DNA of 64,000 bases from Athripsodes cinereus (GCA_947579605.1 OX388313.1:30693214-30757213); one strand, 5' to 3'; shown: positions 29,610 to 40,879, counted from the stretch's first letter. Notes: generated by a model from the letters alone, not told the origin. Numbers and translations are program-made.

Positions 29610-30980
29610 TGTTTAATTGTTATGAAATATTGAAGTTATAACAAAAAAGTAAAAACAAATGTAAAAAAAAAGATTAAGGGTTACCTCAGGATAAGTGTCA
29701 CCCTCATGGAGCATTGAAATATATATCTTATGATACTTGTAATCTGTTGATGTAAGCTGGATGCAGACGACTTGGGATTGAAGAACATGGAAAATGGAGA
29801 AGCCTTTTTTCATACAGTAGAGAAGAATAGGCTGAGAAGAAGGAAAAAACACTGCATATCGCCCTAATATTTTAAATTTTGTAATGTTTTATTAACACTG
29901 TTATATAATGATGATATGCAAAAAGAACAAAATAAATAAGATAGATACTAAAAAAGGGTGCAAAGAAAATTCGCGTCGAGAGTAACATCTCCAAAGTAAA
30001 TGTGAATCTATTCAAGAATCATTGAAATTTTATAAAGTCAATTTTATTATAATTTCCACAAGGAGAAACAGGTCGAAGAAAAAGCTCTGAAACCTTTTAA
30101 AACAAGCTTTTGTTTTTTTTGGTAGGTCCCTACCTAGATTCTAATACAAGTTCTGTTATTCTTATTATTATTTCTGCTAAAGTGAAAACATTTTATAGGC
30201 AGATAGCAACACAAAGGAATCAGTACGATTCTAATGAAAAACTTTGAAAGTTGAAAACCTTCTTATGTTTCTCATTTAAATAATTTTCTAATTGTTGGAA
30301 AATTCCAGTCAGAAGCTTTTAACTAACAAATATTTAATACTACACGTATTAAAAAAATCATATAAAAATAAAAATTGTATGTCAGATTTTTCCCCCAGCA
30401 ATTTCGCTCTAAGATTAAATTTACACAAACACAATGATGCCAATATTATTTAGCAAACAACAATATAAACATTATAACAGCTATGTGCCACACGGCTGCC
30501 TTCAAGTTGGAAAATTCCATTTTCGAAATAAAATTAGATTACTTTCCCGCCAAAAAATAATCCAGGGTCCCCAACCCCTGTATATGTACGTATGAATATA
30601 ATACAAATAATAGTCATCTCCCATACCACTCCACTTCTCCCATTTCCCTTCATCCTAGTACGACGACCCTGGGATATTTCTATCTCTGTCTTATTCCAAT
30701 ATATTATATGAAATATATATTTCTCTCTTACCCCTCCTAACGTTATTCCGCCTATCTGAAACCCACCTTTTCCTCCCCCTGAGATCTAACCTTGAATGAA
30801 ATACTTTTCAGCTTTGAAACCTCCCCCATACTACGCTTCCCAAACTTTAATAAAATTTATGTACCGCTTCTACTGAAATAAATTCGTCAGGAAGGCGGCG
30901 TACCTATACATAATATATTAATAATTCAAGAGTTTTTTTGTGTTTACGCTGTGGAAATCCATTTTTAATTTTAATAAATA
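29610..30980. other. AT-rich spacer with a pyrimidine-rich half
   Basis: No gene recognised. From about 30615 to 30830 the plus strand is pyrimidine-rich (runs such as CTCCACTTCTCCCATTTCCC) and less AT-rich than its surroundings. Confidence 0.4.
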
Positions 30981-30983
30981 AAA

Positions 30984-31171
30984 TATAAAAATATATTATT
31001 GAGCACTGTTTAATCTCCACTATGTTAGGTTGAATACCGAACGTTTTCGCCTATACTTGTAGGCATCTTCAGGGAAACTTCCCTGAAGATGCCTACAAGT
31101 ATAGGCGAAAACGTTCGGTATTCAACCTAACATAGTGGAGATTAAACAGTGCTCAATAATATATTTTTATA
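30984..31171. mobile_element. 188-bp near-perfect palindrome with hammerhead-like core
   Basis: Arms 30984-31076 and 31079-31171 are near-perfect inverted copies with a 2-nt loop. The right arm reads CTGAAGA, T, GCCTA..TAGGC, GAAA, ACGT, TC, then GGTATTCAACC. This follows the hammerhead order CUGANGA, stem II, GAAA, self-complementary stem III, UH. The stem I partner is cut off by the palindrome axis. Likely a terminal module of a Penelope-like element, inferred from architecture. Confidence 0.7.
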
Positions 31172-31539
31172 ATATATTATGTAAAATTGTCTTTGTAGTC
31201 ACAGTCACGTATGTCAATACATTTATATCATATTTACTATGTAAATATGCTTGGCTTATTAAGTTGAAGATTTTCCACATCTTACACCCATTCGGTTCTA
31301 AATGTGTATGTTATTTTCTTATAACAAATATGATCAAAGAAATGAGTTCTAAATGAAACTAAACTCTTCCAAAAATCAGCCCATATTTAGTTTCGAAAAA
31401 TTCACAAGTTGAACAATCTAGTTTTAGATACTAAGGTAAGTTAAACTAATAAAAATAGGGAAAGTTTTTGCTGAAAAATTCTTGACTCAAATGAAATCAA
31501 ACTCAGATTCTTAACATTTTACTTGAAAATAGTAAAAGG

Positions 31540-31860
31540 TTGGTTCAAAACTACAAAAATCACTTTTCCTTCTTTGCATGTCCTGCCGGGTCTCTCGACG
31601 TTGACCACCATTTAGAAGCAAGCTTCCTTGCCTTTGGCGGCGCGAAACAGCTCCTTCACAGTTCTGACGTCGGTCCATTCTCGGATGTTTCGAAACCAGG
31701 AGAGCTGTCCTCTGCCAACTCCTCAGCGTCACTCGATTTTCCCCTTCATTTTGATTTGAAGTACGATGTATTTGTTGTCTCTCATTACATGACCAAAATA
31801 TGATATTTTACGGAGCTCAACAGTGGAGAACGGATCAAAATTCACTTTGATAATTTTATG
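31540..31860 (-). pseudogene. RTE-type LINE ORF end
   Basis: Minus-strand translation gives VMRDNKYIVLQIKMKGKIE, VGRGQLSWFRNIREWTDVRT, VKELFRAAKGKEA and VVNVERPGRTCKEGK. This aligns with the RTE copy at 56244-56801 (QLILKGKIE, QMSWLRNIREWTGVRR, VEELFRLAQDREA). Stop codons and substitutions present. Confidence 0.8.
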
Positions 31861-31864
31861 ATAT

Positions 31865-32950
31865 ATATCAAAATGCTAAGGGTCTGAATACCATTTTGAG
31901 ACATAAAAAAACGGTAATTTAAAATGCTTCAGGTGTCATTTGATTCCTAAAGATAAAATTTTGCACTTATTAGGAAACTTATATATTATATTTAAAATTA
32001 TTTAAGAAAGTCAGGTTTATTTTGTGTCTCCAGCGCCCTCAACTGAAACAATAAAAGTTTTCAACCTATCATTGGATTTACTTAAATTTACATAGAATGC
32101 ATTCTCGCAAGTAAACACATTGAACCAGCATAATCAAATTATGATACTCTCTGATAGAGAGCATGTCATCATACCAACAATGTAAAATGAATGATGCAAA
32201 CCCACAGACAATGATTGTATAGTATAGAAAGTTACCGTTATAAATTTCCTGCCTAGTACTTGTAATAGTACTATGCGATATGGGATTTATCCGAGTCCCA
32301 ATTACAAACATAATGACACCGCTGTATACATTGAGGATTCTTCATGCAATGGAACAAACGACAATACCAGCTGATATATAAAATGAGGACAAGTAACGGA
32401 TTCAATGAACTAATTTTCTTTTTTATTTATTTATTTATCTATTCATTTATTATCAATTCGTCTAGTTTTGCATAATATAATGTGGCGCACGCCAGTAAAA
32501 TATTATGCCTTATCTAGATTAAATTGTAACGTGTGATCCCATTACCTGAATTCATAGGATTTTTGTGTCAATAAACTCATGCTAATGACCATCAGCAAAT
32601 TAGATTTCAGAACTTTTTCAATTATTCGAAACAAAGTTATACCGGAATGTAATAAAGTACATTGAAATCTTTAAATTTTGGAAGAAGTCAACTTTAATGT
32701 CTTGAATAATTGGGCTATTGTAGAGGAGAGTTAACGTAGATTTATTAGTTTTGCATATCTCTTGTGGAACTAGATGATTTGTTCGATAACCGTAGTTCAA
32801 TGGAAACTAAGGAAAAAATATTTTATAAAGATTGTGGTGCATAAATATTTTAAAACATATCAAGTTGATTTTATTAATACTTTTATTTATAACATACGTC
32901 CTAAAAAACAGCAAAAACAATGTTAAATAAAGAAATAAACAATGCCATAA
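31865..32950. other. AT-rich spacer
   Basis: Only simple (TTTA)n near 32425-32440 recognised. Confidence 0.4.
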
Positions 32951-32958
32951 AATTTTAG

Positions 32959-33010
32959 CATAGGGCGTCCCTCAAGGAGCAATAATGAGGCCGCATGTAA
33001 TGCATACAGT
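32959..33010 (+). pseudogene. Tiny LINE RT relic (GVPQG box)
   Basis: The frame GVPQGAIMRPH at about 32966-33000 matches the GVPQGSxLGP box of non-LTR RTs. A possible downstream relic (VQRKIIQNYEYY, about 33268-33300) fits the thumb region. Very decayed. Confidence 0.4.
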
Positions 33011-33309
33011 TGACCCAAATAATGTTAACAATATTATCGTTCACATTGTTTCATTTCATTTTCACTTTCCGCACCAATGGTTCTTTAATCGTATGCATAA
33101 CAATGGTGAATTGATAATCGAATAGCAACAAAATGTTAAAAGTCAAATGTAATGAACATCAAATAAAATTGTTTTAAATCCAACCTAAATGACCCTTTTT
33201 TATTCATTTTATACATTTCAAACACCCAAATGTCCTAAAGGCGGATAAATAAAAATAAAAGTCGTCCAAAGAAAAATTATTCAGAATTATGAATATTATC
33301 ATTGGTTTA

Positions 33310-34255
33310 ACAATCTTAAAGAATATTTCAACTATTAGAAACATATTTTTACTGAAACCTGGTTTTACGTAATTGTAAGGCAATTTGACAAATTATCATT
33401 CGCTAGATTTTTGATGTCAAAGAAAGCTCTTGGAATTTCTTTTGAATTTCATCACTCTGAAAATCCGATTGTACAATTCTGGATCATATTAGCCTCTAAA
33501 TATTTTGAAAAGCTACCAAAAGTATCCTGTTTTGGTACAATTGCACAACTTCAACAATAATATTTTGATTAATTAGAACATCTTTTTCCAAAAATCAACA
33601 ATATCTGTATATTATTCAGTGACGACATAAAGTGGGGCAACCCGCAAAAAAACTGCATGTAATAAGCATACACACGTTAATAAATTTCAAAAGTCCTATT
33701 ATACAATCGTTAAATATTTGACGTAGGAAATTTGAAATATATCAATATAGTAAAACAGGGCAGATCATTGTACTATTTTATCAATAGAGAGTTCAAACCA
33801 ATTAGACTTCATACAATAAGTAACGAATTACGGTAATAATAAAATTGTTAATACTAACAATAAGAGAATTGAGGTCAGAGCAAGGACCCTTTCTCTCTGT
33901 GTGTCTGTTTGTGTCTCATCTCTTTGTTGAAAACAGAGTAGTTAATACGTAATGAAATCATACCTGTATTGTATTCTATTTTATTGTACCTGTATAGAGA
34001 ATAGTTGAATAAAAGGAGAAAGTCATATTATTATCATCGTCACATATTGTTAATGAATTAAATGTGCTTTTGATACCGCCTAACAATGCTCTGTAGGTAT
34101 GTAATTGATATGTCTACGAATATCGTATGACGTTTTGTTTCATATGTTCCAATTTCTCCATTATTATTAATTGTTAGAGAATTTAAATGCATTATTATAC
34201 TGTATAGAATAATTATGACTCTCAATTATGAATTTAGTTATTCTAGTTTTTGCGT
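33310..34255. other. AT-rich spacer
   Basis: No feature recognised. Confidence 0.4.
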
Positions 34256-34640
34256 GTCTTGTAAAAGGTAAAATATTCGAGGAACTATCCCCCAAATACG
34301 CATACTTGTATTAATTTTTAATACACTTGTAGACTGATCACAAAACTTTATTATGTAACTCGCAAAAATGAACATTAATTGGGATGCGCACATCTTTAAA
34401 CGATCAGTTATATTGAACTAAATAATCTTAAAATCGATTTCAGCTAGAAACGAAACTATATCCCATTCTATACAACAGATTATCCTAATTATAATACCTA
34501 CGGTAAAACTACATATTGATAGATTAATAAAAAATATTTTTCTATTCATCCTATTGCAGCAACTTCCACAAGAGGGGTAACCAATTAACAAACTGCATTT
34601 AATAAACATACAAGTTGTCTTCGCAGTTCCGATAAAATAT
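34255..34640 (+). mobile_element. SINE-like element traces
   Basis: GTGTCTTGTAAAAGGTAAAA (34252-34271) resembles the sense head. Near 34570-34640 the antisense tail blocks AAGAGGGGTAACCAA and AAACATACAAGTTGTCTTCG are visible. Two diverged partial copies. Confidence 0.4.
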
Positions 34641-34739
34641 AAAACATGAAATGAAAATATGAAAAATAAAAGTTGTTGTTATATTGGATAATAACAAAGC
34701 TCGAGTATTATACTGCGTCTCATTGAAAATATCACAGTG

Positions 34740-34890
34740 AACTTGACCTGACGCTACCCCCGAGATGGGTGGCGTTATAGGGTGGCGTCCTCCCCAGCCT
34801 TTGCAGGGAGGCTACACCCCTGCAATAGCTCATCCTACTAACCGCCCCCGACTACCTTGGCAGCAGCCTACGCGTAGTGTAACACGTGTA
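34740..34890. repeat. GC-rich block, unclassified
   Basis: CpG- and C-rich (GGGTGGCGTCCTCCCC, AACCGCCCCCGACTACC) in an AT-rich setting, followed by a (TATT)n region. Could be a LINE/SINE 3' region; no ORF motif. Confidence 0.35.
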
Positions 34891-35434
34891 ACATTCCTTT
34901 CGCATTTGGAAGAATCATTATATTACTTACTTTATTCTTTATTTCGTCAAAGATGTTATTATTTATTTATTTATTACTTAAAGATAATATTATTAATGTA
35001 TAAAAGATTATTTTATTTACTTACTTATACTTTACAGTAAAATGGATTCAAAATAAAAATAATAATGCTTGATGCAGTAAAACGTAGATGCGTAGATACG
35101 TGTTCATATCAATAATCATAGCAGTTTTTTTTCGCGACACCATTAGTTGTCAATTTTATAATCAGAACATCTCAAATGAGTAGAAAAGGGTTCAGGTTAT
35201 TTGGAAGATATCGCAATCTAGCGATAAACTTGCTCTCATAACATCGAATTGTATAACAGATAAATATTAAACGAACTTTTCGCATTTTACTGTATTTTTC
35301 ACATCTGAAGATATAAAGAATATTAGACACCTTATCTGCATATCCAACAGATTGTGCAATCTCCATTCAGATGGATACAAAAATGGTGTTCTGATGCTTA
35401 CGACTCGATTTAGGTTGGTTTATGTGCACTTTAC

Positions 35435-35535
35435 ACCCACCTTTACGGGAAAATCAAAAACTTACGGAAAATTATGGGTGACCAATTCTTTGACGATTTA
35501 AGGAAAATAGTATGAGGCAATTCATTGACGGGTGC
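35435..35535 (-). mobile_element. SINE-like element, head fragment
   Basis: AAAACTTACGGAAAATTATG, then GACCAATTCTTTGACG and GACGGGTGCTCAACGG: the antisense head of the ~245-bp family. Confidence 0.5.
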
Positions 35536-35669
35536 TCAACGGAAAAAATGTTCGAAGGTACTCGGGGAACAAAATTGTTTCAATAATAATTTTAACGGGA
35601 GCTATATTTTTGTCATTTTTACACATTTACTTTCAATGTAAATAGATAAATAGGGATTTGCGTGTGGTC

Positions 35670-35735
35670 TTGCAGTACTTTTCACAAAACGGAGCTACAT
35701 AAATTGTCTTCACTTTTATTATTATTCAAACAATA
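35670..35735 (+). repeat. L2/CR1-like LINE 3' tail
   Basis: GTGGTCTTGCAGTACTTTTC, then CACAAAACGGAGCTACATAA and ATTATTATTC. Matches the tails at 23229-23310 and 51236-51310. Confidence 0.6.
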
Positions 35736-35739
35736 TAAT

Positions 35740-36120
35740 TATAAAAGATTCAGGAAATCAATTCTAGAGAAAGAGAAATTATTATGAAAAGAATGGTTGG
35801 TTGGAAAAGAAAAAAAAAGAAGAAGAAAAAATTGAAGGTAGAAAACTGTTAATATTTTGATTTTATATATTATCACATATAACTAGGTAATACTTTTGAC
35901 GCCTGACGACCTAAATTAGTTCAGTGACTACCCTTTAACTAATTGAGAACCTAAATTGTACTTTATCTACTAAGTCCCTTTGCACACGACGATATTTGTA
36001 AAGGATTCTGCTTTTTCATTATCTTCCACTTTAATACCTTTTGTAATGATTTAAATACTAGAATCACATAAATGATCGATGATCGAGGTTCGATTCCTGA
36101 TTAGGTTATAAAATATAATA
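35740..36120. other. Spacer
   Basis: A-rich tract near 35810-35835 and a B-box-like GGTTCGATTCCTG near 36088; otherwise featureless. Confidence 0.4.
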
Positions 36121-36129
36121 TCCAAATAT

Positions 36130-36300
36130 AAGATCAAATGGCAAGAATATATAAACCAGATCCCACAGGATGGTCATGGGTTGAACATATTGAACCGGAA
36201 AGCATGCATGAGGAATTGTATGACAGTGACGGAAGCAATTGGTTTATGCCCTTTCTGCCTAACCCACGAGGGAAGCGGCATGACGCCATGGCTAGATATA
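36130..36300 (+). pseudogene. LINE RT C-terminal relic
   Basis: Frames shift between QDGHGLN-like and RKACMRNCMTVTEA, the latter at about 36195-36235, followed by the tail block CACGAGGGAAGCGGCATGAC. Same subfamily as 59440-59800 (RRACMRNCMTVTK). Confidence 0.65.
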
Positions 36301-36309
36301 ATATACAAT

Positions 36310-36711
36310 TTCTTCGGTAGCCTGGAGGTAGAGTCTCGGTCTATTTCATTTTATTTTATTGCATTAGAGTCATACAGTTTATCTGAAATATATACAAAGA
36401 ATACAATATCCTACAACACATGAACCAATCAAGACTCTACAAATTACCAATACAAATAGTACAAGACGTCAAATACATAAAAACTACACAGCATAAACAG
36501 ATTAGAACCATGGTTAAGGTTTGAAATGATAAAAATATAAGAACAAAACGAGTTCGTCGGTAGCCTGGAGGTAGAGTCTCGGCCTCCAGAACAAGGGGTC
36601 CGTGGTTCGATACCGGATTCTGACAAACTCGCCTTTCACTACACAAGCTTTTAGTAGCTTACTGTGAAAGGTGTATTAGGTTGTATTTGGGTTTATAACA
36701 AAATATTTATC
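36310..36711 (+). mobile_element. tRNA-derived SINE, split by a LINE 3' end
   Basis: The first 33 bp (36310-36342) and the second start (36553-36585) are 31/33 identical, both reading TCGGTAGCCTGGAGGTAGAG. The rest of the SINE (B box GGTTCGATACCGG near 36604, then ACACAAGCTTTTAGTAGCTT and GTGAAAGGTGTAT) follows only the second. Between them lies a 210-bp LINE tail. Confidence 0.75.
36343..36552 (-). mobile_element. 5'-truncated LINE 3' end, 210 bp
   Basis: The left end is an antisense tail (TTTCATTTTATTTTATTGCA), then GAGTCATACAGTTTATCTGA and GAACCAATCAAGACTCTAC. Same 3' UTR as 21055-21200. Flanked by 33-bp near-identical repeats that may be a long target-site duplication. Confidence 0.7.
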
Positions 36712-37009
36712 AAAGGCGTTCCGAATGTTCTGAAATTTTAGCCATAAGACCAGCAGTATTGTGAAGAATATCCTTTAGATTCCCAATTGATAAAACAAAT
36801 AGCACTCTTGGTCAACAATTTTTGGATATTCTCAAACCATGACTTTACCAGAATTATAGTTCTCAGCCATCAGCGTGTGGGAGGGGGTCTAAAATTTGTC
36901 GAGATCATTTTCACCCATACTTATCATGGAGTAAAAAAGATATTTGTAGAGTCGATTCACAAGATTATAAGTAGAAATCGTACAAACTGAAATCTTCTTT
37001 ATTTTGCCA

Positions 37010-37150
37010 TTAATAATAAATAATAATAAATAAATAAATACTTTATGCAATCAATAATAATGTACAAAAGTTGAGACAATATAATTATCACCAATAAGAC
37101 TTCAATTAAGTTGCAGCAGCCTCACTAGGTTGCCCTGTATCGAGGCGTGC
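37010..37150 (-). repeat. LINE 3'-UTR tail
   Basis: AATAAATAAATAAATAC at the left, AAGTTGCAGCAGCCTCACT and CCCTGTATCGAGGCG at the right; the latter block is inverted at 20512-20556. Confidence 0.55.
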
Positions 37151-37159
37151 TGCGTATAA

Positions 37160-37545
37160 AAAAAATAATATACAAATCATCAAAGGACTTTTTTTCGAAA
37201 CCTAGTACCAAAATGGTGGTAATGTGAAAGTACAAATGATGAAAGGGACCTAATTGAAGTACTTTACCTCTTACCTTGAAATAATATATAATGTAGGTAC
37301 ATAATGGAATAATGGAATGGTCTTTCGCAATAATTTACATAGAATTCACTGGAACGTCCATTAGTCTGAAAGTGACAAGCTTTGTAACATACTTAAAATT
37401 GTATTGTTAAAATTTTCAGTACATTTTCTAATTAAATCAACTTATACCAGATGTTTTTTTTTTAGTTTCTAATGGATTCCTTGATTTCGCTCCATTGTCA
37501 TATTTCTTAAGTTGTTTTTTCCCAGAATAATAATTTGTTTATCTT
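37160..37545. other. AT-rich spacer
   Basis: No feature recognised. Confidence 0.4.
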
Positions 37546-37551
37546 ATACTA

Positions 37552-37613
37552 CAGTAGAAGTCCATTAGTCCGGCATCCAACAGTCCGGAATGCCCGATAG
37601 TCCGGCATCCGGA
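37552..37613 (+). mobile_element. Pogo/Tigger-type terminal repeat fragment
   Basis: CAGTAGAAGTCCATTAGTCC, then GGCATCC and repeated AGTCCGGMAT units, preceded by TA. This closely resembles the CAGTAGAACCTCxxTAATCCGG terminus of Tigger/pogo elements. The opposite end is not seen in the window. Confidence 0.7.
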
Positions 37614-37694
37614 AAATTGAAAAATTTTTGTTTTTTTGTTTTCAAGCTGGTGACAGTCTGATGGGTGGTAAACTTCATCGCTGAATTAAATATG

Positions 37695-37945
37695 TGAAAT
37701 ATCTTTATTGTCCCGTGGAGCACCCGTTAAAGAATTGGTTTTCCACTCTTTTCCGTAAGTTTTCGCGTGTCCTGTAAAAGACAGGTGTTCGAAAAATTAA
37801 GACATTTTAAATCTTAAGTTCAGCTATGAGGTTTGCCACCCATCCTGAATATCTTGATTTTATATTGGCACGTAGAAGACAGCTTACATTTTTATTACAT
37901 GCAACTGGTCTGTTGCCTACCCCATTTATGGGATTCGTCGTGATG
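37695..37945 (+). mobile_element. SINE-like element, near full length
   Basis: Sense copy: CCCGTGGAGCACCCGTTAAA, then TTTTCGCGTGTCCTGTAAAA, AGACAGGTGTTCGAAAAATT, CTATGAGGTTTGCCACCCAT, CTGAATATCTTGATTTTATA. The tail is diverged (CCATTTATGGGATTCG). Confidence 0.75.
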
Positions 37946-37949
37946 TTTT

Positions 37950-38780
37950 GTCTGAAAATGTCTTTATTTTTTAGTTCGAGACCAATTCTTTATCGGGTAT
38001 TTGTAAATCTCACGTTGGCCATTTCAATTTCTAGTCAAATATATTTCTTCCTTGATAGATAGCATGTTTTTAGTGAGTGAAATAAACCTAAATACATTCT
38101 CTGACACCCTCACATTAAGAAATATGCTGCTGTTGGGAAGGTGGAGTTGCTCGGCATCGTCAAGAAAGCCTTCTATATGGTGACACGTTTCATTGATAAT
38201 CTCGATACTGTAAATGATGTTTCAATGTGTAATTATGAATTCTAAAATCTAATTTAGAAAATTACGATAGAAAATAGGTTCCAGGAATTGGTTTATTATT
38301 AGAGTTCACATCGGTGTGGGCGACTCCATTAAGCTACCAGCAAGGGAGTCAGCAGCAAGAGTCGGTCAGAAGGATATGGTGAAGGGAGAAAGAGTATTGC
38401 ACTCCCATAAATCAAACATGGCCGATCCTCCTGTTGCCATGGAGACGCGCAGATGCACCAACCATCATCACTATACTATTTCCATAACTTCAACTCGTTC
38501 ACATTTAATGGATCAGTATTAAAGATAAAGTTCATTTATGGATGTTTAAAATTCATTTAGAATTCGTTTATAATAATAATAATAAACGGAGAGTATTTAA
38601 AGCACCATCTTTTTGCCATAGCACCTCGAGGACGCTATACATGATAATTTTTTATCTTCAAAAAAGTTGTCTGTGTCAAGAATTTAAATTTAAATACAAA
38701 AACATAACACATAATGTCAGATACATAATAATATGTATCCGCGTCAGAAATAAAAATAAAATAATGCAATAAACATAACA
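37950..38780. other. Spacer with GC-richer patch
   Basis: Around 38300-38460 composition is higher in GC (GCCATGGAGACGCGCAGATG), with a 68-residue open frame at 38316 that has no recognised motif. Otherwise AT-rich. Confidence 0.35.
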
Positions 38781-38781
38781 G

Positions 38782-38880
38782 TCACAGTTGATAAAAAAGT
38801 TTGAAGAAGTACGCCTTGAGGTACCTCTGAGGCAGCCTGTTCCACAGATTAGGGGCAGAAACAGAGAAACCGCGGTCACC
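38782..38880 (-). pseudogene. L2/CR1-like LINE C-terminus
   Basis: The minus strand reads GFSVSAPNLWNRLPQRYLKA, then YFFKLFYQL and a stop at 38782-38784. The SAPxxWNRLP signature is intact; the FKxxLKTYLF block is shortened. Confidence 0.7.
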
Positions 38881-38899
38881 GTAACCAGTTAAGCGTCCC

Positions 38900-39740
38900 C
38901 TCGTAAACAAAATGGATGCATTTCCCTTAGATCGAAATCAATAAAAAATAAATATAATGAATAAATAAATAAACTGTAGGTATTGGCCAAAATTTAACAA
39001 AATACACAATAATACATGTAAGTTACAAATTTGGACCAAAAGGTGGACTCGTTGCTAAGCAAAGTCTTCCAGTCAACCCTAAATCTGAACACTAAAAAAG
39101 TCATGAAAAGCATATACCTACCTAACTAATCAATAATTATAATAAAAAATGCAGAAATCAAGAGTGAAAAAGTTTTATATAAAGAATAAATTATGTAAAT
39201 ATACATATTTAGGTATTAAATTTTATAATTCAAATAAAATATATATAAAAAACACTGAAGAATCTTTACATAAAATAATAAATATGACTAAAATTATATT
39301 CCAGAATTTTGTGTGAAATGAAAAATGTAAATATTTCCAGCAAGAAATGGGCAATGTGAATAGAACAATATGGCAATGGCAAAATGTATACGTAGTTTTA
39401 AATATCCAGAATGGAATTTTCCAGGAGTCTGGAATAGATGAGGGGGTGGTGTGAGGCAGTACCGAAGCCTCCCTATGGAGATTTGTTGCACAGCTGGGTC
39501 GGTTGAAGGGTGTCGGGAGGTGAACTTGAACCCAGAACGCTGCAACGGACGGATGAAGGGCAATCATGCCAGATTTACAATACCCACATATGAGTATATC
39601 AGGAGTTCAGGATGGAGGTAATTGCATTTACAACAGATTATATTTTACTGAATAATATTACGCACCACCTATTTTGTAATACCAGCGAAGCCTGGAAGAG
39701 TTCATTTTATTAATTTTTGTTTTTTTATAAATTAACTTCA
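38900..39740. other. Spacer; unknown GC-richer segment near 39430-39560
   Basis: A minus-strand open frame (39223-39567, 114 residues) starts MIALHPSVAAFWVQVHLP but resembles no family known to me. The segment may be a repeat fragment. Confidence 0.3.
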
Positions 39741-39754
39741 TTTATAAATACTTA

Positions 39755-40093
39755 CTTACTAGTCACGCATCTCTGCACTGCTGGATATAGGCCTCTTCCA
39801 AACTCTTCCAAACGTCGCGATCCTGAGCCCTCTGTATCCATTTCCTTCCCGCGATTGAAGTAATGTCGTCAGTCCATCTCTTTTGTGGTCTGCTGATGCT
39901 TCTTTTGCTACTCCATGGTCACCATTTGAGGAGTCCTTCTACCGTCGTTTCGTCTCGCAACATGACCCGCCCATTGCCACTTAACCTTTGCAACACGACC
40001 CATAATATAATATGTGACTTTTGTTAGGTGTCTGATGTCTTCGTTTCTAATTTTATCTCTCAGACTAACCTCTAACATTCGTCTCTCCATTTT
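39755..40093 (-). pseudogene. RTE-type LINE C-terminal region
   Basis: The minus strand reads RRMLEVSLRDKIRNEDIR, AKVKWQWAGHVARRNDGR, then in another frame SRPQKRWTDDITSIAGRKWI, AQDRDVWKSLEEAYIQQCRD. This is the classic RTE-clade tail (WxWAGHVARxxDxR..GRPxxRWxDDI..AQDRxxWxxLEEAYVQQ). One frameshift near 39910 separates the halves. Confidence 0.85.
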
Positions 40094-40114
40094 TTATTAT
40101 TTTTAAATAAACAA

Positions 40115-40280
40115 AATTATTATATATTATACCATCACGGCACATCCCACAAGTGGGGTAGCCAGCAGATCAGCTGCATGTAAGAAACATGCAAACCGTC
40201 CTCTGCGTGCCAATATAAGATCAAGACATTCAGGATGGGTGGCAAACCTCATCGCTGAATTTAAGATGTAAAATTTATTG
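40115..40280 (-). mobile_element. SINE-like element, 3' two-thirds
   Basis: Antisense: CCATCACGGCACATCCCACA, GTGGGGTAGCCAGCAGATCA, GAAACATGCAAACCGTCC, ATCAAGACATTCAGGATGGG and GGCAAACCTCATCGCTGAAT. Very close to consensus; ends after GATGTAAAA. Confidence 0.85.
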
Positions 40281-40317
40281 ACATAATTCCAAACTACAAC
40301 TTATATTCAACTTATAT

Positions 40318-40560
40318 TGTTCTATCACGGCATATTTCACAGTTGGCATAGCCAGGAGATAAACTGCAGGTTATAAACATGCAGATTGTCCTTTCTATGC
40401 TAGTAAAAAAATAAGACTATCAAAATGGTTGAAAAAAAAGATACTTGGGTTTACTGGAAGACATTGCCTTAAGGCAATATGTTGTCCTGTTTAATATGAT
40501 GGATGGCATGCCTCATTTCTGTATTGTGGATGTTATTTATTAATACGTGAGGTTTAACTA
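40318..40560 (-). mobile_element. SINE-like element, diverged
   Basis: Antisense blocks TATCACGGCATATTTCACAG, TAGCCAGGAGATAAACTGCA and CATGCAGATTGTCC lie next to the better copy at 40115-40280; later blocks are decayed. Possibly a head-to-tail pair. Confidence 0.6.
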
Positions 40561-40713
40561 ACGCCCGCCTTTAACAAGATACTAGAAATCTTACAAAAAC
40601 AAGTGGAAGACCTATTTTTTACCAGTGATTCATATTTTCACTTACTATTTAGGTACATATTTTCCTCAGATTTCCTCAAACCTCAAACAAACTCAAAAAC
40701 AAAAAAAAGCATT

Positions 40714-40879
40714 CATAAATACATTTAACATATTAATTGTATCGGTGCACACCTAGTAGAATTCCATAATTATGTAATTTGAAACAAGTGTTTCTTTCTA
40801 GAGACGTCTCTCTGGGAATTAATAATCAATAGTAGAAAGAAACACTTGTTTCAAATTACATAAATACATTTAACATATT
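40714..40879. mobile_element. 124-bp hairpin insertion flanked by 21-bp direct repeats
   Basis: The 21-bp repeat (CATAAATACATTTAACATAT plus T) is identical at 40714-40734 and 40859-40879. Between them a perfect inverted repeat of ~28 bp (TGTAATTTGAAACAAGTGTT..) encloses a ~37-nt loop. The direct repeat is long for a DNA transposon. Confidence 0.65.

Noticed and set aside
39223..39567. 114-residue frame as a host gene
   Set aside because: The latter half is AT-driven and the first half is in a GC-richer patch with an overlapping frame of equal quality; no homology recognised.
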